Of a stretch of DNA of 45,832 nucleotides, positions 1 through 9,600 are shown in pieces (position 1 is the first letter of the stretch; every line of letters begins with the position of its first letter). The DNA lies in the NCBI GenBank assembly GCA_944332815.1, contig CALVKQ010000011.1:1-45832 (forward strand), given 5' to 3'. The DNA comes from an uncultured Clostridia bacterium. GTDB taxonomy: Bacteria; Bacillota; Clostridia; Christensenellales; CAG-917. Position numbers and translations under genes: made by a program. The notes beneath the pieces are model-generated. The model was not told where the DNA came from. It made no database searches and saw nothing but the letters and a program-made list of their open reading frames with translations.

Positions 1-2
1 CG

Positions 3-746
3 GGCGCTACCGGCGCCACGGGACCGCAAGGGGTGCAAGGACAGCAGGGCATACAGGGTCTGCAAGGCGCGCAGGGCGATGAAGGACCGACAGGTCCCAC
101 CGGACCTACGGGACCCACGGGACCGCAAGGGGTGCAAGGACAGCAGGGCATACAGGGTCTGCAAGGCGCGCAGGGCAATGAAGGACCGACAGGTCCCACC
201 GGACCTACGGGACCCACGGGACCGCAAGGTGTGCAAGGGCAGCAGGGCATACAGGGTCTGCAAGGCGCGCAGGGCGACGAAGGGCCGACAGGTCCCACCG
301 GACCTACGGGACCCACGGGCCCGGAAGGTCCTCAGGGACAGCAGGGCATACAGGGGCTGCAAGGCGCGCAGGGTGACGAAGGACCGACAGGTCCCACCGG
401 ACCTACGGGACCCACGGGCCCGGAAGGTCCGCAAGGACAGCAGGGCATACAAGGTCTGCAGGGCGCGCAGGGTGACGAAGGGCCGACAGGCCCCACCGGA
501 CCTACGGGCCCCACGGGACCGGAAGGGCCTCAGGGACAGCAGGGCATACAAGGTCTGCAAGGCGCGCAGGGTGACGAAGGGCCGACAGGTCCCACCGGAC
601 CTACGGGACCCACGGGCCCTACCGGACCCGTCGTGCAGGGGACTGCCGTGGCGGATGTGGCGACCACCGCGGACGCGGAAACGCTGGCGAACAAGGTCAA
701 CGAACTGCTTGCTTCGCTGCGTGCGGCGGACATCATCGAAACCTGA
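3..746 (+). CDS. Collagen-like Gly-X-Y repeat protein, 5' end missing
   Basis: The frame is open from the left edge of the window, so the N-terminus is not visible. Nearly all of the visible protein is Gly-X-Y triplets rich in Q, P and T, ending in runs of [12 protein letters not shown]. The triplets form a 33-residue unit repeated about six times. After the last triplet comes a non-collagenous tail of about 38 residues ([10 protein letters not shown]... then [15 protein letters not shown]). Tails with a KVNxLLxSLRxAxxI-like end are common in collagen-like surface proteins of Clostridia and Bacilli, and probably drive trimerisation. By family analogy it is a secreted or spore-surface fibre, but no signal peptide or anchor can be checked here. 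A strong hairpin follows the stop codon. Opposite-strand and other-frame reading frames here only reflect the repeat. Confidence 0.85.
   Translation, partial: GATGATGPQGVQGQQGIQGLQGAQGDEGPTGPTGPTGPTGPQGVQGQQGIQGLQGAQGNEGPTGPTGPTGPTGPQGVQGQQGIQGLQGAQGDEGPTGPTGPTGPTGPEGPQGQQGIQGLQGAQGDEGPTGPTGPTGPTGPEGPQGQQGIQGLQGAQGDEGPTGPTGPTGPTGPEGPQGQQGIQGLQGAQGDEGPTGPTGPTGPTGPTGPVVQGTAVADVATTADAETLANKVNELLASLRAADIIET
33..626 (+). repeat. Six tandem copies of a 99-bp collagen-coding unit
   Basis: Units start at 33, 132, 231, 330, 429 and 528, each 99 bp and encoding 33 residues (11 Gly-X-Y triplets). Copies differ at few positions, for example GVQG versus GPQG and DEG versus NEG. Partial unit sequence upstream of 33 shows that the array continues out of the window. 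Confidence 0.9.
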
Positions 747-754
747 CGTAGCAA

Positions 755-791
755 AGGGCGCGCGGCAACGCCGCGCGCCCTCTCGCTTCTT
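755..791 (+). terminator. Terminator after the collagen-like gene
   Basis: Perfect 12-bp stem (755-766 with 770-781, loop AAC), followed by a pyrimidine-rich stretch rather than a clean T-run. It starts 9 bases after the stop codon. Confidence 0.7.
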
Positions 792-894
792 GCGGTTTAC
801 GACTCTCAAAACTTCCCGAAAAAGGATATCCGTCGGTCGGGGAACAATTTCATAGCCATTGCAAAAAGATTAAATTATCATAACATATGCCGAA

Positions 895-925
895 CGGACT
901 TGAAAGTCCGCCTTTTTTGTTTTAT
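895..925 (+). terminator. Second hairpin with T-run ahead of the two-component operon
   Basis: A 6-bp stem (895-900 with 905-910) followed by CCTTTTTTGTTTT. No gene lies between 782 and 895, so it is either a back-up terminator for the collagen-like gene or insulation for the next operon. Confidence 0.6.
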
Positions 926-939
926 TATTCAAGTAATAA

Positions 940-956
940 TTTAATTAAAATTTAAT
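940..956 (+). promoter_or_regulatory. Direct repeat TTTAAT-N5-TTTAAT upstream of the response regulator gene
   Basis: TTTAAT occurs at 940-945 and 951-956, an exact 11-bp period, 52 bases before the regulator start codon. Direct half-sites one helical turn apart are the usual binding layout of OmpR/PhoB-family dimers. The same arrangement occurs at 6572-6588 and 11916-11932. An autoregulatory site is inferred. I cannot assign a clear -35/-10 pair here. Confidence 0.5.
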
Positions 957-1008
957 GCGTGTGAAAAGGACACCGTTCGCGCTTTTTCATTTCGCACAGG
1001 AGGCGCAT

Positions 1009-1680
1009 ATGCGATTGCTGGTTGTGGAAGACGACGAAAAACTCGCCAAGATACTGTCAACTTCTTTGAGTGTCATAGGGGATGTGGACATCGCTCTGTC
1101 CGGCGAAAAAGCGTTGCAGGATGTGGAAAAGACCTACTACGACCTCGTCATTCTGGATCTCATGCTGGGCAAGCTGTCGGGCATGGACGTGCTCAAAGAG
1201 ATCCGCCGCACCTATCTCATGCCCATCATCGTGCTGTCCGCGCTCAGCGATATAGACAAAAAGATAGACTGTTTCAGGCTGGGGGCGGACGACTATATGA
1301 CCAAACCTTTCGCGCGTGAGGAGCTCATGGCGAGGGTGGAGGCGTGCCTGAGGCGCACGGGCGGCAATTTCAGCAGCACGCATTATAAGTTCCGCAACAT
1401 GGAAGTCAACTTCGTCAACAAGATGATGACCGTGGACGGGAACTACGTCCCCATGAACAGAAAGACGTACGAGATCCTGGAACTGCTTGTCCGCAACAAG
1501 GAGATAATCATGACCAAGCAGCAGATATTTGACAGGATCTGGGGATATTACTCCACGACGGGGACTTCGGTGATAGAAATAAACATCTTCCGTTTGCGCA
1601 AAATACTTGCCGAATACGGTCTGGACGTCTGCCTGAAAACCATTAAGGCGACGGGATACATGTGGACGGAGAAGATCTGA
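1009..1680 (+). CDS. OmpR/PhoB-family response regulator
   Basis: The protein has 223 residues. An N-terminal receiver domain (about 1-115) carries the acidic pocket D8/D9, the phospho-acceptor D50 (ILDLML), S77 and K99 (TKPF). A C-terminal winged-helix DNA-binding domain follows (about 130-223), with a typical TRIWG-like IFDRIWGY segment and a C-terminal RLRKIL...IKATGYMW stretch. I chose the ATG at 1009 because AGGAGG sits 5 bases upstream and the protein then begins MRLLVVEDDE, the normal family start; an upstream GTG at 955 would add an unrelated extension. Its stop overlaps the start of the kinase gene by one base (TGATG), so the two are translationally coupled. Targets probably include the large lipoproteins nearby (inference from shared promoter motif). 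Confidence 0.93.
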   Translation: MRLLVVEDDEKLAKILSTSLSVIGDVDIALSGEKALQDVEKTYYDLVILDLMLGKLSGMDVLKEIRRTYLMPIIVLSALSDIDKKIDCFRLGADDYMTKPFAREELMARVEACLRRTGGNFSSTHYKFRNMEVNFVNKMMTVDGNYVPMNRKTYEILELLVRNKEIIMTKQQIFDRIWGYYSTTGTSVIEINIFRLRKILAEYGLDVCLKTIKATGYMWTEKI

Positions 1681-2954
1681 TGGTGAACGTCGATCGTGAC
1701 ATTAAAAAGAGATGGATGGTGTTCGCACTCGTCAATCTGGGTCTGGTGATCCTGATCTTCGGCGCGCTCATCGCCGGTTTCGGCGCGTACGTTGCGACGG
1801 AGCAGAGGGATCAGCTGCGCGACGGCGTGCGCGAATACGCGCAGGAGCTCGCGGCTCTGGGCTATGACGAGCTGCGCAGCGTGATAAACAGCGATTCCGC
1901 TTTGACGTTGGATGCGCCCGAGTACCGTTTTGCGCTCTACACGGTGACGGGCGGCGACGTGATGATAGAAACGTCGGACGATTTCCTTTTCAACAATTCC
2001 CCCTCGCTCGGCGGCAGGGCGAACGAGCACCGCACCGAGAACGTGGGAGGGCACACCTTCGAAACTTACACGGTGCAGACCTTCCCGTCGGAGGAGGACG
2101 GCGCGTACCATTACGTCAAAGTGTTCGCCGTGTGCGACTCTCTGACGGCGGCGCTCGACGAGATATCCGTCTATTGCATCCCCTTCGTGATCGCGTTCAT
2201 AGTGGTCGCGGTGGTGTTCAGTTTCGTGTGGGGATACATCGCGATAAAGCCCATCATGACGGACTACGTGAAGCAGAAGGATTTCATAAACGATATGTCG
2301 CATGAGATCCGCACTCCGCTGGCGGTCATCAAAGGCAATCTGGAAAACGTGCTCGCTTCCCCCGATTCCACCGTATCGGAGCAGTCGGAGATGCTGTACG
2401 CCAGCCTGGAAGAGGTGGACTACATGACGGACATATCCTCGGGGCTGCTCAACATCGTGAGGGGCAGGAGCGCGAGCCGCGGCAAGGAAACCAAGATGAG
2501 CGACGTCATCAGCGAAACGGTGGATATGTTCGCGGACATGGCTACGATGGCGAACAAGGCGCTCATCGCGAATATCGAGTACTGCGACCTGCCCGTGGAC
2601 AGGGAGAAGATAAAACAGCTCGCGTCCGTGCTCATCGAGAACGCGGTGAAGTACACCGCGGAGGGCGACAGGATAACGGTGCGTCTGAAAAACACCAACG
2701 ACGGCTGCGTATTCACGGTGACGGACACGGGGATAGGCGTGCCGAAAGGGGACCTGGAAACCATATTCGACAGGTTCTACCGCGCGGAGAACGCAAAGGA
2801 CATCCCGGGGACGGGGCTGGGGCTTTCCATAGCCAAAGCCATAGTGGAAGGGATGGGGGGCAGCATCAGGGCTGCAGCCAATGTCCCCTGCGGTTTGGAG
2901 ATAACCTGCGTGTTCAAGAACAACAAGGGCGCAAGCGCGGCAAACAGGGTCTGA
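1680..2954 (+). CDS. Membrane sensor histidine kinase
   Basis: The protein has 424 residues, with two membrane segments (about 13-38 and 160-185) flanking an extracytoplasmic domain of about 120 residues that I do not recognise. There is no obvious HAMP. The dimerisation/phosphoacceptor motif MSHEIRTPLAVIKG has its His at residue 208. The ATPase domain follows, with N-box ENAVKYT, G1 DTGIGVP, F-box FDRFYRAE and G2 GTGLGLSIAK. The start ATG at 1680 overlaps the regulator stop. Partner: the regulator just upstream. The next gene, a lipoprotein 67 bases downstream on the same strand, is probably co-transcribed, and as an exported protein it could sense for, or be controlled by, this kinase; that is inference. 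Confidence 0.93.
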   Translation: MVNVDRDIKKRWMVFALVNLGLVILIFGALIAGFGAYVATEQRDQLRDGVREYAQELAALGYDELRSVINSDSALTLDAPEYRFALYTVTGGDVMIETSDDFLFNNSPSLGGRANEHRTENVGGHTFETYTVQTFPSEEDGAYHYVKVFAVCDSLTAALDEISVYCIPFVIAFIVVAVVFSFVWGYIAIKPIMTDYVKQKDFINDMSHEIRTPLAVIKGNLENVLASPDSTVSEQSEMLYASLEEVDYMTDISSGLLNIVRGRSASRGKETKMSDVISETVDMFADMATMANKALIANIEYCDLPVDREKIKQLASVLIENAVKYTAEGDRITVRLKNTNDGCVFTVTDTGIGVPKGDLETIFDRFYRAENAKDIPGTGLGLSIAKAIVEGMGGSIRAAANVPCGLEITCVFKNNKGASAANRV

Positions 2955-3021
2955 CGATGCGATTTCACAAGATAAAAGCCGGGTTTGTGCAAAACATCGT
3001 AAGAGCGGAGGGCGGTGAAAG

Positions 3022-6000
3022 ATGAAAAGGAAGGCGGTCATCATAATAGCGGCGGTGCTGGTGTTATGTCTTTTCGCCACGCTTTTTGCCGCCTGCAACA
3101 AGCGCGACGAACTGCCTTCCGCCACGCCCGTTTCCTGGGAAAAGCATCTGCGCGACGCCGCCGACAGGCTGGCGGAAAGCATCATGTTGTCGGGCGGCAG
3201 GATGGGCGTCAAACTCACGGCGGAGATCCTTGCTCCCGAGGGGAGGAGGGAACTGCTTTTCGGCATTAACTACGACCTCAACGACGCGAGCGCGTCCTGC
3301 GCCGTACTGACGCTCGGCGACGGCGCTACGGCGGACGCGAGCGCGGCGGCGGACGGGGTGTTGTTTTCGATCGTGAGCAATTCCACCACGACCTGGGTGG
3401 ACATCGCGCCCGGGCTCGCGCTTCCCGACGCCAGGATGAAGATAGAGAACCTCAACGTCTTCGACCTTTTGGGCACGGTGTACAACGAAGAGAATGCGGA
3501 GAGCGCCGTGAGCGCTTTTTCGGATATGCTGGTGAACCTCGGCAAGACCTTTTTCGGGGGAGTCAGGGCAGGCGCGGACGAATATCACTTTTTCGTGAAC
3601 GGCGACTATAAACAGGACGGCGCGGAGTATTTTTCCGCGGTGATGACCGTGCTGGGCGAAAACGTGGCAGGCGCGCTGCTTTCCGCTTTCGGGATATCCG
3701 ACGCGGAGGAGCTTCTGGGGCTGTTCCCGGACATGAGCGGCGAAGTGACGCTCACCTTCACGGATGGCGGAGCGGAGCTTGCCACCGACGGACTGACCGT
3801 GGAGGGCGGCGCGGCGGCGAGTGCGGAGTTCACGACCTCCTCCGACCTTTACCCCGAACTTGCGGAGATGGTCCCGGACGACTCCGAAACGGGCTATGTG
3901 GTCACCAAGATAGGCAATTCGCACATGGAAGGCACGCTGGACGCCATGTCCTCCGGGCGCGTCGTGATGAGCTACGACTATGTACTGGACGCCAACATCG
4001 ACCTGCTCACCCTCATGCTGAACGATTATGACCTCGGCGCGCTGGAAGAGGACAACTATCTGCACCTGCGCATATCCCACAAATGCGACGCGAGCTGCGG
4101 CTCCTTCTGCAAGAGCAGGTTCGGGGCGGCGCGCGGAGCGGTGCTGGACATCGCGTTCTCGCCGCGCGACTTCGAGTCGTACAACGTATATTTTTCCGTG
4201 GCGTTACAGGCATTGATAGGCGCGGACGCAGTGGACGCCGTCACGGAAGACCTGGGCATCAGCGCATCTATGCTGCTGCCCGAATACACGCTTTTCACCT
4301 ATCCGCGCGAAAAGTTTGACGAAGACTCGTACGTGTGCATAATGTTGCGCATGCTGTATGCGGAGAATATGTTTTCCACCGACAGCGTGCAGGTGGGCAC
4401 GGCGTGGATAGTGGTGATATTGTCCCATCTGTTCGAGGACGATATGATGGATAGCACGGACTCTTTCGTGTTCAACGTCGAACTGAACGAATTCGGCATG
4501 GCGCAGCCGCACGACATATACGGTCAGACGGTGTACATCGCGGACGATTCGGACGGTGAGGTGAAGAACTACGGCTCCGGGGCGGGCTCGCTCGCGCTGG
4601 ACTGGGAGTGGGAGCAGCCCTCCGCGGACGGACTGACGGCGCTTTACGGCGAGAGCGGCGAACTGTTGCACGGCGACGGCGTCCCCATGAGCCCGGAGGA
4701 ACTTTCGGGGATGATGGGGGAATATCACATCCGCGCGGACTGCGTCGGGTTGGACAGGAGTTCGACCTTCACATTTGACGCGCGCGTGGTGGACATCAAA
4801 GGGTTGGACTCCGCTTCGAGAGAGGTGCAGGAAGTGACCCTCGTGGTGGAATATCCCGGTCCGTATTCGACTCTCGATCTGTTGGATCCCGACGCGGTGA
4901 CGACGCTCGACCTCACGTGTGAAGTGCCTGCGCGCATCCTGCTGACCGACCGCACCACGGCGGAAGTGGTGTTCACGCCGCACGTGGCGGCGGACTCCGC
5001 GCTGGACATCCTCCATGCGGACTCTCCGTCCTCGTCGGGGGAGTACAGCGGACAGGTGCGCGAGCTCCCCGAGTTCCTGCTTGCGGACGCCAGGGTGGAG
5101 TACGTCAACGGTTACGTCAAGGAGATGACGGTGATAGGGGAGAGCGACGCCGTGGGAGTCAGGGAGATGTTGATAATGGACGACCTTTACTATTCCGCGC
5201 GCGTCGGGGACGTTTCCGTGCAATGGGAGTTCATGGACGGCGAATACACCTGCGGCTATTATGTCACTCCGCCGGACAGGATGGAGTATGAGATAAACGA
5301 GGAACGCATGCCTGTGAGCGCGGTGGGCTCCACCGTGTATATGGCGAGCATCCTGAACCGTGACTACGTCAAAGCCACTGCGGTGTACGGCGACAAACGC
5401 GTGGGCATCTATCTTTCGGCGGCGGACGTGTTCATCAACGACATCCCTCTCACCATGAGCGGCAGATACTGGACGAGCAGCAAAATGCTGCTGGGAGGTT
5501 ACAGCATAGTTTTCAATGCCGCAAACGACTACGAGTGCAGGCTGAAACCGCTGGGCATGACGGGCGAAGAGGACAAAGAGATGTGGAGCGACACCTTCGT
5601 CAAGCGCATAGAGGCGTATTCGGGCGCGGACGCGACCTACAAGTTCGTTGAAACCTCACTTGAACGTCCCTTCTGGTTCACGGGCAAGGCATACACCTTC
5701 TCGGGTGGGATAACGAACGCCACGCACGGCGTGAACGACCAACCGCAACGCGAGCTCATCCTTACGGTGGAGCGCTACGACGCGGCGCATCCGGCGGTCC
5801 CCGTGGCGGTGGACATTTCCTCTCCTGACGCGGCGGTGACGCTCACTGCGAACTCCTTCACCGCAAGCAGATACTTCCTGCCCGACGCGTCGCAGGCAGG
5901 GGTGCTTGTGGCGGAGGAGTTCCCTGCGCTGATAACGAGCGCTGTCAACGTGTCCTTCCGCCTGACTTTCAACGAACCGGGATACTACGAGATAACGCTG

Positions 6001-6057
6001 CGCCTCAGCGGAAGCGGCGGTTTCAGGCAGGAGTGGTACATCACCGTAGCGGAGTGA
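3022..6057 (+). CDS. Large lipoprotein of unknown function (1011 aa)
   Basis: A lipoprotein signal peptide is clear: MKRK, a hydrophobic core, and a lipobox LFAAC with Cys about residue 25. The rest is a long, mostly beta-rich extracellular protein with no domain I recognise. Its N-terminal two thirds resemble, at low identity, the two lipoproteins at 6664 and 12047: a stretch with YVLDANIDLL matches their Y-IDVDIDLN region, and all three contain an N-terminal repeat of 'lipobox, short linker, helical/beta domain'. This copy lacks the Asp-Pro linker. C355, C359 and C363 form a C-x3-C-x3-C cluster absent from the paralogues. RBS GGAGGGCGG precedes the ATG. It sits 67 bases after the kinase gene with no terminator between and is followed by one at 6113, so regulator, kinase and lipoprotein are probably one operon. 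Confidence 0.85.
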   Translation: MKRKAVIIIAAVLVLCLFATLFAACNKRDELPSATPVSWEKHLRDAADRLAESIMLSGGRMGVKLTAEILAPEGRRELLFGINYDLNDASASCAVLTLGDGATADASAAADGVLFSIVSNSTTTWVDIAPGLALPDARMKIENLNVFDLLGTVYNEENAESAVSAFSDMLVNLGKTFFGGVRAGADEYHFFVNGDYKQDGAEYFSAVMTVLGENVAGALLSAFGISDAEELLGLFPDMSGEVTLTFTDGGAELATDGLTVEGGAAASAEFTTSSDLYPELAEMVPDDSETGYVVTKIGNSHMEGTLDAMSSGRVVMSYDYVLDANIDLLTLMLNDYDLGALEEDNYLHLRISHKCDASCGSFCKSRFGAARGAVLDIAFSPRDFESYNVYFSVALQALIGADAVDAVTEDLGISASMLLPEYTLFTYPREKFDEDSYVCIMLRMLYAENMFSTDSVQVGTAWIVVILSHLFEDDMMDSTDSFVFNVELNEFGMAQPHDIYGQTVYIADDSDGEVKNYGSGAGSLALDWEWEQPSADGLTALYGESGELLHGDGVPMSPEELSGMMGEYHIRADCVGLDRSSTFTFDARVVDIKGLDSASREVQEVTLVVEYPGPYSTLDLLDPDAVTTLDLTCEVPARILLTDRTTAEVVFTPHVAADSALDILHADSPSSSGEYSGQVRELPEFLLADARVEYVNGYVKEMTVIGESDAVGVREMLIMDDLYYSARVGDVSVQWEFMDGEYTCGYYVTPPDRMEYEINEERMPVSAVGSTVYMASILNRDYVKATAVYGDKRVGIYLSAADVFINDIPLTMSGRYWTSSKMLLGGYSIVFNAANDYECRLKPLGMTGEEDKEMWSDTFVKRIEAYSGADATYKFVETSLERPFWFTGKAYTFSGGITNATHGVNDQPQRELILTVERYDAAHPAVPVAVDISSPDAAVTLTANSFTASRYFLPDASQAGVLVAEEFPALITSAVNVSFRLTFNEPGYYEITLRLSGSGGFRQEWYITVAE

Positions 6058-6112
6058 CGGCGGAGCGCGGCGTAAGTCGGCGCGAGCCGCGTGACGGAGA
6101 AAGGATAAAAGC

Positions 6113-6143
6113 AAGGGGCTGCCCGAAGGGCTGCCTCTTTTTT
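6113..6143 (+). terminator. Terminator of the regulator-kinase-lipoprotein operon
   Basis: A 12-position stem (6113-6124 with 6128-6139) containing one G-T pair and one T-T mismatch, loop GAA, followed by a T-run at 6138-6143. Confidence 0.75.
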
Positions 6144-6162
6144 ATGCGGTGAAGTAAGAGCG

Positions 6163-6280
6163 CGGCGGCAAAATCAAATGTAGGGTGGCGGAGCAGGGCA
6201 CACGGCGGTGAAATGAGATGTGCGGAGGCGGAGTCGGGCACACGGCGGCGAAATTAAAAATGTACGGCGGAGCAGGAGGC
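6163..6280. repeat. Three degenerate 40-bp tandem repeats
   Basis: Units begin at 6163, 6203 and 6243, exactly 40 bp apart. Each has the form GGCGG-N-GAAAT-N-ATGT-N-GGCGGAG-N-GGGCACAC, with the last copy decaying at its end. No reading frame is kept across them. Confidence 0.75.
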
Positions 6281-6663
6281 ATATATAATAAGGTCTTATA
6301 TAACATTGATATTTTAATTTAATATAAATGGAGGGGAGATAATGTCCCCGAAAAGTCGCGTCTGCCCCGTCAAACCGCAGTGGGAAGGGGAGTGTTTCGA
6401 CAAATATCGCGTCCGTCCGACAACCTCAGATCATATTTACATATACATTTCATGAAGTTTACTGAAATTTTTAATACACTTGTATCGTTTGCGTGTCGGC
6501 GGTCTTTTTTCGGTAATTTTAATTTAATTTTGGTGTAAAAAAGTAATTATCTTTAACGCGAAACGCCGATATTTAATTTTGATTTAATTTAAATGATAGG
6601 CAGGTTAAATAAACTGATAGTAGGCAAATAATGCCCAAATCATACCTATAAAGGAGAAGAATT
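6281..6663 (+). other. Long AT-rich leader of the 1264-aa lipoprotein gene
   Basis: About 380 bases without a gene, much more AT-rich than the surroundings. It holds a TATAAT at 6284-6289 without a convincing -35, the identical 13-mer ATTTTAATTTAAT at 6311-6323 and 6516-6528, a GGGGA...TCCCC hairpin near 6333-6349, and the TTTAAT direct repeat at 6572-6588. I do not recognise a known riboswitch class. Confidence 0.55.
6572..6588 (+). promoter_or_regulatory. Direct repeat TTTAAT-N5-TTTAAT upstream of the 1264-aa lipoprotein
   Basis: TTTAAT at 6572-6577 and 6583-6588, an 11-bp period, 75 bases before the start codon. A possible -10 (TTAAAT, 6605-6610) lies 16 bases downstream, which would put the repeat over the -35 position as for class II activators. 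The site has the same sequence and spacing as the one before the response regulator gene. Confidence 0.5.
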
Positions 6664-9600
6664 ATGAAGCGGAAACTGTTTCTTGTTGTCATAGCAGCGC
6701 TGATACTGAGCCTCATGTGCGGTATGCTCTTCGTTGCGTGCAATGACAAGAAAGACGATCCGGGCACCGACATCGACACCCCGGTTGATCCCGTCGATCC
6801 GGATGATCCGGACGATCCCGACGATCCCGACGAGCCGGAAGTGCCCGACTACGAGGATTACGATCCCGACGTCAGCAGCATCAAGAGCGCAACGGACGCG
6901 TTCATCGCTCTCGTTGAAGAGCTCCACATCGTCGAGATCGACCAGCGCAAGAGCTTTAACTTCGGCTTGCAGATCATGAAGACCGGCGAAACGGACGAGC
7001 AGATTTTTGCGCTCACCACCGAGAAAGCGGACGGCAAGGATTATCTCTACGGCGCGGTCGGCACCACCGTGTTCACCAAGTTCAACGGTCTTGATATCGG
7101 CGAAGTGGTGTACACCGTGTTGCAGTGGCTGGGACCCATCCAGATCAGCGATTTCCTCGACATGCCCATCAAGGCGGGTCTTGACTACGAGAGCATGACC
7201 AACAGCATCGTCGCAGGCATACTGACCAACATGGCGATAAGCGATTGGGACATCTCCGAAAGCGGCAACACCATCATGATGGAGCTGGGGCTTGAGAAGC
7301 TGCTTAACACCGTGATAGGCTTCATGGGCGGCGTTCCCGAGGGCAGCACCGTTTACCAAGTGCTCGAAACCAAGATCATGGGTGCTCTCGCAGGGCTGGA
7401 CGTCGATCAGGCGACCATCAACACCGTCATCGGCGCAGTCGCAGGCTTCCTCGGCATCGAGGCAGGCGAAGAGGGCGCAGAGATAGGTCTTGCGGAGGTC
7501 ATCCAAGCGATCGCCACCACTTACACCATCAAGCTGTACTTCGGGTTTGACGAAGCCACCGCAGGCGGCGTAGCCGATCCTTTCGACGGCATGATCCCCG
7601 GTGTGCTCGCGGCACGCGGCACTTACGATCCTGCGACGGATTCCTTCGTTGCAAAAGAAGCCAAAAACATCCTCAACTTCACGCTTGACGGTTCTGCGCT
7701 GCTCACCCAGAAAGCCACCGAAGGCGAGGGCGAGGAAGGCGGCGAAACCGCGGCAGAAGGTGACGTTGTGGAAGAAGTCGTGCACGGCATTTATGACATC
7801 GACGTTGACATCGACCTCAACCCCTTCGCGCTCATAGGCTTGCTCGACTTCGTTGGCAACAACGGCAAGGGCGTCACGGAAGAGGGCTTCGCGCTCACCT
7901 TCAATGTTGACGATCCTCAGAAGATAGCCGAAATGGCTAAAGGCCTCGGCTACATCAACGTCACGGTCGACGAAATGAACGAAGACGGCACCGTGAAGAA
8001 GAACGTCCTCACCATCCACTCCGTTGCCGAGGAGGGCAACCTCATCGCACAACTCGACAGCGAAACCATCATTCTTTACAAGGTCGGCATCGGCGGCGTG
8101 TTCGATTTCGACGCCCTTGCGGACTATGTTGCGGCAATGATCACCGGCGGCATGGCGCAGGCTGACGAAGAAACCGGCGACCAGACGGGAGCAGGCGGCG
8201 AGCAGCCCATCGACATCATGAAGATACTGGGCGGCATCCTTGCCCTCACCAACTTCAACGCGCTTGATGAGAACTTTGATTTCAACACCGCGCTTGCGGA
8301 CATCAAAGCAAACGGCTTCGTGATCAACATGGGTGGCATCATGGACTTCGTTGATACGCTTATGGATGTCGACAGCGAAATCGCACTGGGCTTTACTCTG
8401 CGCGATCTCATCCCCTACGTCTGGAGGGGCAACGAGGGCGCAGACACCCTGAGCATCAAGATAGACGGAGTGACCTACGGCAAAGCCGTGAGGAAGGAAA
8501 CTCCCACCATCACCGCTATCACCAAGAACTCTACCTCCAAGGCGCTTGTTGAGGGCGAAGGCATCACCGTTGACGGGCTGCCCACCGACATCCTGGACGG
8601 CAGCACCATAGAGAAAGGGCTCGGCAAGACCTACAAGATGCACGGCACCTCCATCGCGACGGGTGAACCCGTTGACTTCAGCGGCTACATCATCGGCGTG
8701 AGCGGCTTCAAGGCGGGTCAGGCAGGCAAGCAGACCCTGAAGCTGTACGTTGCGGCAGGCAACAGCGGCAAGAGCCTCATCAATATGGTCGGCGACTTCC
8801 TCGACCTCTCCGCATACCCCATCTTCGGCATCTACGAAGTGGAACACGAATTCAACGTCATCGTGCCCGATAAGAATGCGGAAGTTGAACTGGAAGGCAT
8901 CGTGGAAGGCAGCTACATCCCCGTGGCGAAGGGCAGCACTATATGGTCCAACATCGCGGTGAGCGATCCCATGCATTTCGTGGTGGACGGGCTCAAGACC
9001 ACCGTCACTTCCGACATGGTGCAGCTGTATAAGGACGGCGTCCTCATCCCCACCACGGACACCAATGTCTTCGACAAGGACGGCAACATCATCGCAGAAG
9101 GCAAGTACGAAGTGCGCATAGTCAAGCGTGACTTCTCTTACTCCTTCGACATCCAGGTGCTCGAGATAACGGACACCACCGAAGCGACCTTCTACGCGCT
9201 CGACGGCACCGATGCAAGCATCCTGACCGACGGCGTTACCCTCGGCACCACCTTCCAGTGGGCTGGCATCGGCATCCAGATCGGCGAGTACAAGTTCGAC
9301 ATGGTGCCCAACGGCTCCAACTTCGACTTCGCCACCATCAGCAGCGCTGTGGACGGCAACAGCTACACCCTCGTGAAGGACGCAAGCAAAGCCGGCGACA
9401 AGACCTTCAAGTGGACGTTGAAGACCGCCACCGCCACCAAGGACTTCACCGCGACGATCAGCGTCAAGTCGCCTCTTGAAGTGACGAAAGCAAGCTATCA
9501 TTACTTTGGCAACACCATAGACAAAGCGTTTACCAAGTTCAATTATGACGGCGTTGCCTACACCATCTCTTACGAGAACGGCGCATGGGTCGCAAAAGAT

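Noticed and set aside
33..855. Alternative-frame proteins in the collagen repeat (79-855 plus; 332-754 minus)
   Set aside because: They arise from the 99-bp repeat being open in several frames; only the Gly-X-Y frame ends in a sensible C-terminal domain followed by a terminator.
6281..6663. Possible riboswitch in the long leader
   Set aside because: Some hairpins exist, but no conserved core of a known class (cobalamin, SAM, c-di-GMP, T-box) could be identified by eye.
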